Translations under genes and position numbers: made by a program
Notes under the pieces: model-generated
The model's input: only the letters and a program-made list of their open reading frames with translations
Database searches by the model: none
What the model was told of the DNA's origin: nothing
Part shown: one piece after another, positions 61,273-64,000 of the stretch
Position numbering within the stretch: the first letter of the stretch is position 1
How the letters are laid out: the number at the start of each line of letters is the position of its first letter
Source: Paenibacillus gyeongsangnamensis
GTDB lineage: Bacteria > Bacillota > Bacilli > Paenibacillales > NBRC-103111
Direction: 5' to 3'
DNA length: 64,000 nt
Assembly: GCF_027533625.1 (NCBI RefSeq)
Contig: NZ_JAQAGZ010000030.1
Coordinates: forward strand, 1-64,000

Positions 61273-61597
61273 CAGAAACGAGGATACTGATAAAGCCTTT
61301 ATTTTGAAAACGAGCGAGCAGATCCAAACGACCTTTGCGAGCGCGATTTGAGTTGCAAAGAATGAGATGAAAATTGGTCTGATTAACTGCATAATCTACA
61401 ATTGTTTGAGTGATGGCGTACTTGACAGTATTAGGTCCTTGTTTTGGTAGTAAGATTTTGTAATAGGTGTTGATGAATTCAGCCTGGTTATCTTGGTCAA
61501 TCACGAGTGAGTTGTCCAACTGTTGTTCTAAAGCTTTAGCAAATGTAGTTTTCCCGCTATGGGTTTTACCGACAGTAATAATGACTAACCTTTTCAT
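61247..61597 (-). CDS. P-loop ATPase/kinase-like protein, C-terminally truncated
   Basis: 116 residues from the ATG at 61597 (TGGAG eight bases upstream). The Walker A GKTHSGKTTFAKALE is clear, then VIDQDNQAEFINTYYKILLPKQGP and HLILCNSNRARKGRLDLL, as in small AAA-type kinases of about 165-175 residues. The frame leaves the family after FISILVS and ends ELTKTIAQ inside repeat copy n. It is probably a truncated gene whose end was replaced by the repeat. Confidence 0.7.
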   Translation of the reverse strand: MKRLVIITVGKTHSGKTTFAKALEQQLDNSLVIDQDNQAEFINTYYKILLPKQGPNTVKYAITQTIVDYAVNQTNFHLILCNSNRARKGRLDLLARFQNKGFISILVSELTKTIAQ

Positions 61598-61720
61598 CAA
61601 GGCAGCTCCATTCTTCAAGGTGGGACTCGGTTATAACCATTCTTTCTCTTCTGTTTTTTTCATCTATAGCTACAATAATCCTGTAATACATCATATTTAC
61701 AAGGAAGGGTCGACACAATT

Positions 61721-62173
61721 ATGGAAATCGGAGCGCTTCAATATACATGCTCGGAGGCAAAGCAGTTTGCCACTCACGGACAAATTGAGGAATGGGTTCA
61801 CCTTTATTTGAATTCAGCAGGTAAAAACCCTAAATTTTCGGAAGGTCTAAAGAAACAAAAACGACATTGGGTCGGTCCAATTCTTGTTGACGTTGATCGG
61901 TTGCATCGTTGTCACGGACCTGAGAATGAACCAAATATGGAGTATTACTCTTCGGTGGCTCATTGGGAGTATAAAGTTGGCCGATTTGAACAGATGTTTC
62001 GCGATGGCTGGGATGCTCCACCACCAATTTTACAACATATTAATGGCGCACTATCTGTCCGTGATGGTAATCGACGTACAGCAGTACTTAAGCGTGCCGG
62101 TATCAAGGAGTATTGGGTAATCATTTGGGATGATGAAAGCGCAGAGAACATTTGGAACACACTCCGTAACTAA
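61721..62173 (+). CDS. ParB-like-fold hypothetical protein
   Basis: 150 residues. The segment PPPILQHINGALSVRDGNRRTAVLKRAGIKEYWVIIWDD resembles the ParB/sulfiredoxin nuclease-like fold with its DGNRR signature. There is no helix-turn-helix for DNA binding. AAGGAAGGG lies 12-13 bases before the ATG. Stand-alone ParB-like proteins of this size are poorly characterised. Confidence 0.7.
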   Translation: MEIGALQYTCSEAKQFATHGQIEEWVHLYLNSAGKNPKFSEGLKKQKRHWVGPILVDVDRLHRCHGPENEPNMEYYSSVAHWEYKVGRFEQMFRDGWDAPPPILQHINGALSVRDGNRRTAVLKRAGIKEYWVIIWDDESAENIWNTLRN

Positions 62174-62437
62174 AGCCTAAATCAGCCCAAACCCCAATCA
62201 TCCCATACCCCTTGCAGTGGCTTTATTGATCAGGTAGCAGCAGCTTTCGGCACAAAGTTCCTCCCGTTTATGGACATTCCATTTTAGCTTAATAAACAAA
62301 ATCTCCCTTTTCGTTAATGGTCTGTTGAAATCAGTAATCTTTTACCCATCAGCCATATTGCCGTGCCGGTGCCCCACAGAATCAGGGCGGAACCAAGGCC
62401 GACAACAGACATATATGCCATCTAAGGTGAACTATCA

Positions 62438-63145
62438 TTATGCAGAGCTACACTTGTTGGCTTTATGAAGGAAGGCTTTGATCAATGGATGAATGATATT
62501 TTTCAATGCTGAACGTTCTGGTTGAAATAACGTCCCAATAAAGAAAGGATGCTGATCAAGCTCCATAATACGAACTTCACCATCAAGGTCTACTCCAGCA
62601 ACGCGCAAGCCTGCTTTTTCTAACATAGGGCGAAATTCAGAGTTCAAGCCGTAATTACAAATCCCATACTGTTCAATAATCTCATGTGTTCCATAAATAT
62701 CTATTACTTTTGAACCGGGGGTCAGCTTAAAAGTATGCATCTTTTCACTAACCGAGCATGTGAGAGGAGCAACTAATATCAAAGAAGCGGAAGGATTTTC
62801 CTCAGCATGATCCGCTTCAGCAAGCCCCATCACATTCCTTGCAAACTCAATTATCATGTGCTGAAAACCACCGCACGTACCTAATAAAGGAATCCGATGT
62901 TCGCGAGCAAACCGGATTCCATTGAGGGCCCCTTGCATGCTGCGGTAAGGACTGGCAGGAACTACCCAAAGTGCATGATACTTGGATAGCTTCTGTTCGA
63001 AATCTTGATCCAACGAAGGTGTTGAAACCCATTCGAAATTGATATGCACACCCAGGTCATCTGCTACTAATTGGATTGCCCGAGGTATAGCCGCATGTGC
63101 CACGACTTCCTTATCATAATCACCAATTAATCCGATATTGCACAC
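62438..63145 (-). CDS. CTP synthase-like class I glutamine amidotransferase domain protein
   Basis: 235 residues. The catalytic cysteine C91 lies in LLGTCGGFQHMIIE, and the HPFFIGTLFQPE stretch gives the His/Glu pair, so the GATase1 triad is complete. There is no CTP synthase N-terminal domain. The group is annotated as CTP synthase C-terminal region-related (seleno)protein because some members have selenocysteine; here TGC codes cysteine. It may hydrolyse gamma-glutamyl compounds. GTG start with GGAGAGG ten bases upstream. Confidence 0.85.
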   Translation of the reverse strand: MCNIGLIGDYDKEVVAHAAIPRAIQLVADDLGVHINFEWVSTPSLDQDFEQKLSKYHALWVVPASPYRSMQGALNGIRFAREHRIPLLGTCGGFQHMIIEFARNVMGLAEADHAEENPSASLILVAPLTCSVSEKMHTFKLTPGSKVIDIYGTHEIIEQYGICNYGLNSEFRPMLEKAGLRVAGVDLDGEVRIMELDQHPFFIGTLFQPERSALKNIIHPLIKAFLHKANKCSSA

Positions 63146-63280
63146 ACTAACACATCCTCTCCACTTATTGTTATAGCAATCAACAAAGCATTAATTATAA
63201 AGTGGCATTCACTTCAAATCAAGAATTAATTAGCTGAGTGAAACACTATCGTTCCTCATTTTAGTTTAATGTGTTAATCC

Positions 63281-64000
63281 CTACACTGCTCTTTGAAACT
63301 GGCTTATATACAATTCATAATAGAAGCCTTGGGCCTCCAAAAGCTGGCGATGCGTCCCTTTTTCAACGATTTCCCCTCCGCTTAGCACGACGATCATATC
63401 GGCGTCTTGAATGGTGCTTAAACGGTGGGCAATTACGAAGCTCGTGCGGCCTTTCATCAGGCTTTTCATCGCTTCCTGTATGTGCATTTCCGTTCGTGTA
63501 TCGACACTGCTCGTTGCTTCATCCAGAATGAGAATGGCGGGGTCGGCCAATATCGTCCGGGCGATGGTAAGCAGCTGACGCTGTCCTTGGCTCAAATTGC
63601 TTCCTTCCGCAGTCAAGACAGTATCATAGCCATGGGGCAGCCTGTTGATAAAACCATCCGCATTGGCCAGCTTAGTCGCAGCATCGACTTCTTCGTCCGT
63701 TGCGTCCGGACGGCCGTATCGGATGTTCTCGCGAATACTGCCGGCGAAAACGTATGCGTCCTGGAGAACCATTCCAAGCTTGCTGCGCAAGCGGTTCTTC
63801 CCCATACGCCGGATATCGAGGCCATCGATCGTTATGGCGCCTTCATCAATTTCATAAAAACGGGTTAACATGTTCACAATGGTTGTTTTGCCTGCCCCCG
63901 TTGGCCCGACCAACGCAATCTTATCGCCAGGGTTTGCCGTAAAGGAGACTTGCTTCAAAATAGGCGACTCCGTTGTATAGCTAAAGGAAACCTCATGAAA
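63281..64000 (-). CDS. Multidrug ABC exporter, ATP-binding C-terminal part (continues past window)
   Basis: The frame is open to the right edge (FHEVSFSYTTESPILKQVSF), so only the nucleotide-binding domain of an MsbA/BmrA-type half transporter is visible. Walker A GPTGAGKTT, Q-loop VLQDAYVFAG, signature NLSQGQ, Walker B AILILDEATSSVD and the H-loop IAHRLSTI are intact. The membrane domain should lie to the right of the window, and the missing partner gene is likely adjacent, as many Bacillales pumps of this type are heterodimeric. Confidence 0.95.
   Translation of the reverse strand, partial: FHEVSFSYTTESPILKQVSFTANPGDKIALVGPTGAGKTTIVNMLTRFYEIDEGAITIDGLDIRRMGKNRLRSKLGMVLQDAYVFAGSIRENIRYGRPDATDEEVDAATKLANADGFINRLPHGYDTVLTAEGSNLSQGQRQLLTIARTILADPAILILDEATSSVDTRTEMHIQEAMKSLMKGRTSFVIAHRLSTIQDADMIVVLSGGEIVEKGTHRQLLEAQGFYYELYISQFQRAV

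Noticed and set aside
62314..62421. 35-codon minus-strand frame with a hydrophobic helix (SVVGLGSALILWGTGTAIWL)
   Set aside because: No ribosome site, too short, and the surrounding sequence looks like decayed repeat; at best a remnant of a membrane protein.

Overview
The window looks like a chromosomal stretch of a Paenibacillus-like member of the Bacillales. The evidence is several binding-protein/permease sets of the LplA/LplB/LplC (YtcQ/YtcP) type, YesM/YesN-like two-component proteins, a membrane-anchored AraC regulator of the YtdP type, DUF2663 and DUF2653 proteins, copper-amine-oxidase-type stalk domains, strong AGGAGG ribosome binding sites and frequent TTG and GTG starts. These identifications rest on motif recognition only; no database search was possible.

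Left part (1-19.8 kb): a partial IS1595-type transposase sits beside a GNAT fragment. Two carbohydrate-uptake blocks follow on the minus strand. The first (membrane AraC regulator, lipoprotein binding protein, two permeases, sulfatase) carries an in-frame TAG in the binding protein and a frameshift in one permease. The second (response regulator, histidine kinase, then two permeases, binding protein, PhyH-type dioxygenase) is intact. A large FAD-dependent oxidoreductase with a discoidin-like C-terminus and a divergent AraC regulator complete the region. No transporter ATPase is present, so a shared MsmX-type ATPase elsewhere is likely. CcpA-like sites lie in the promoter regions of both regulatory units of the second block.

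Middle part (20-45 kb): a patchwork of small regulator/target pairs (HxlR + broken MFS, MerR + SRPBCC, TetR + MFS with an internal deletion, MerR + SDR), each with a recognisable operator. There are also AadA-like and APH-like genes (one broken, one intact, one fragment), a macrolide-type glycosyltransferase, a fused GMC dehydrogenase, a three-gene cell-surface operon and a phosphodiester glycosidase.

Right part (45-64 kb): an ABC-2 exporter, a secreted protein with an Asp/His-rich tail, an SDR/AraC pair, an epimerase whose start is out of frame, an ArsR-rhodanese/DsrE/MFS operon with a long perfect operator, YebC, a non-canonical SDR, a secreted protein made of five 66-residue repeats, and a partial ABC exporter.

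Two signals run across the whole accessory region. One is a family of about fourteen intergenic palindromic elements with a variable stem-loop followed by a conserved CTAACGtaccCGTTAG-like end; every copy with that end points the same way. The other is a run of damaged genes (frameshifts, in-frame TAGs, truncations), several of which end at or beside such an element.
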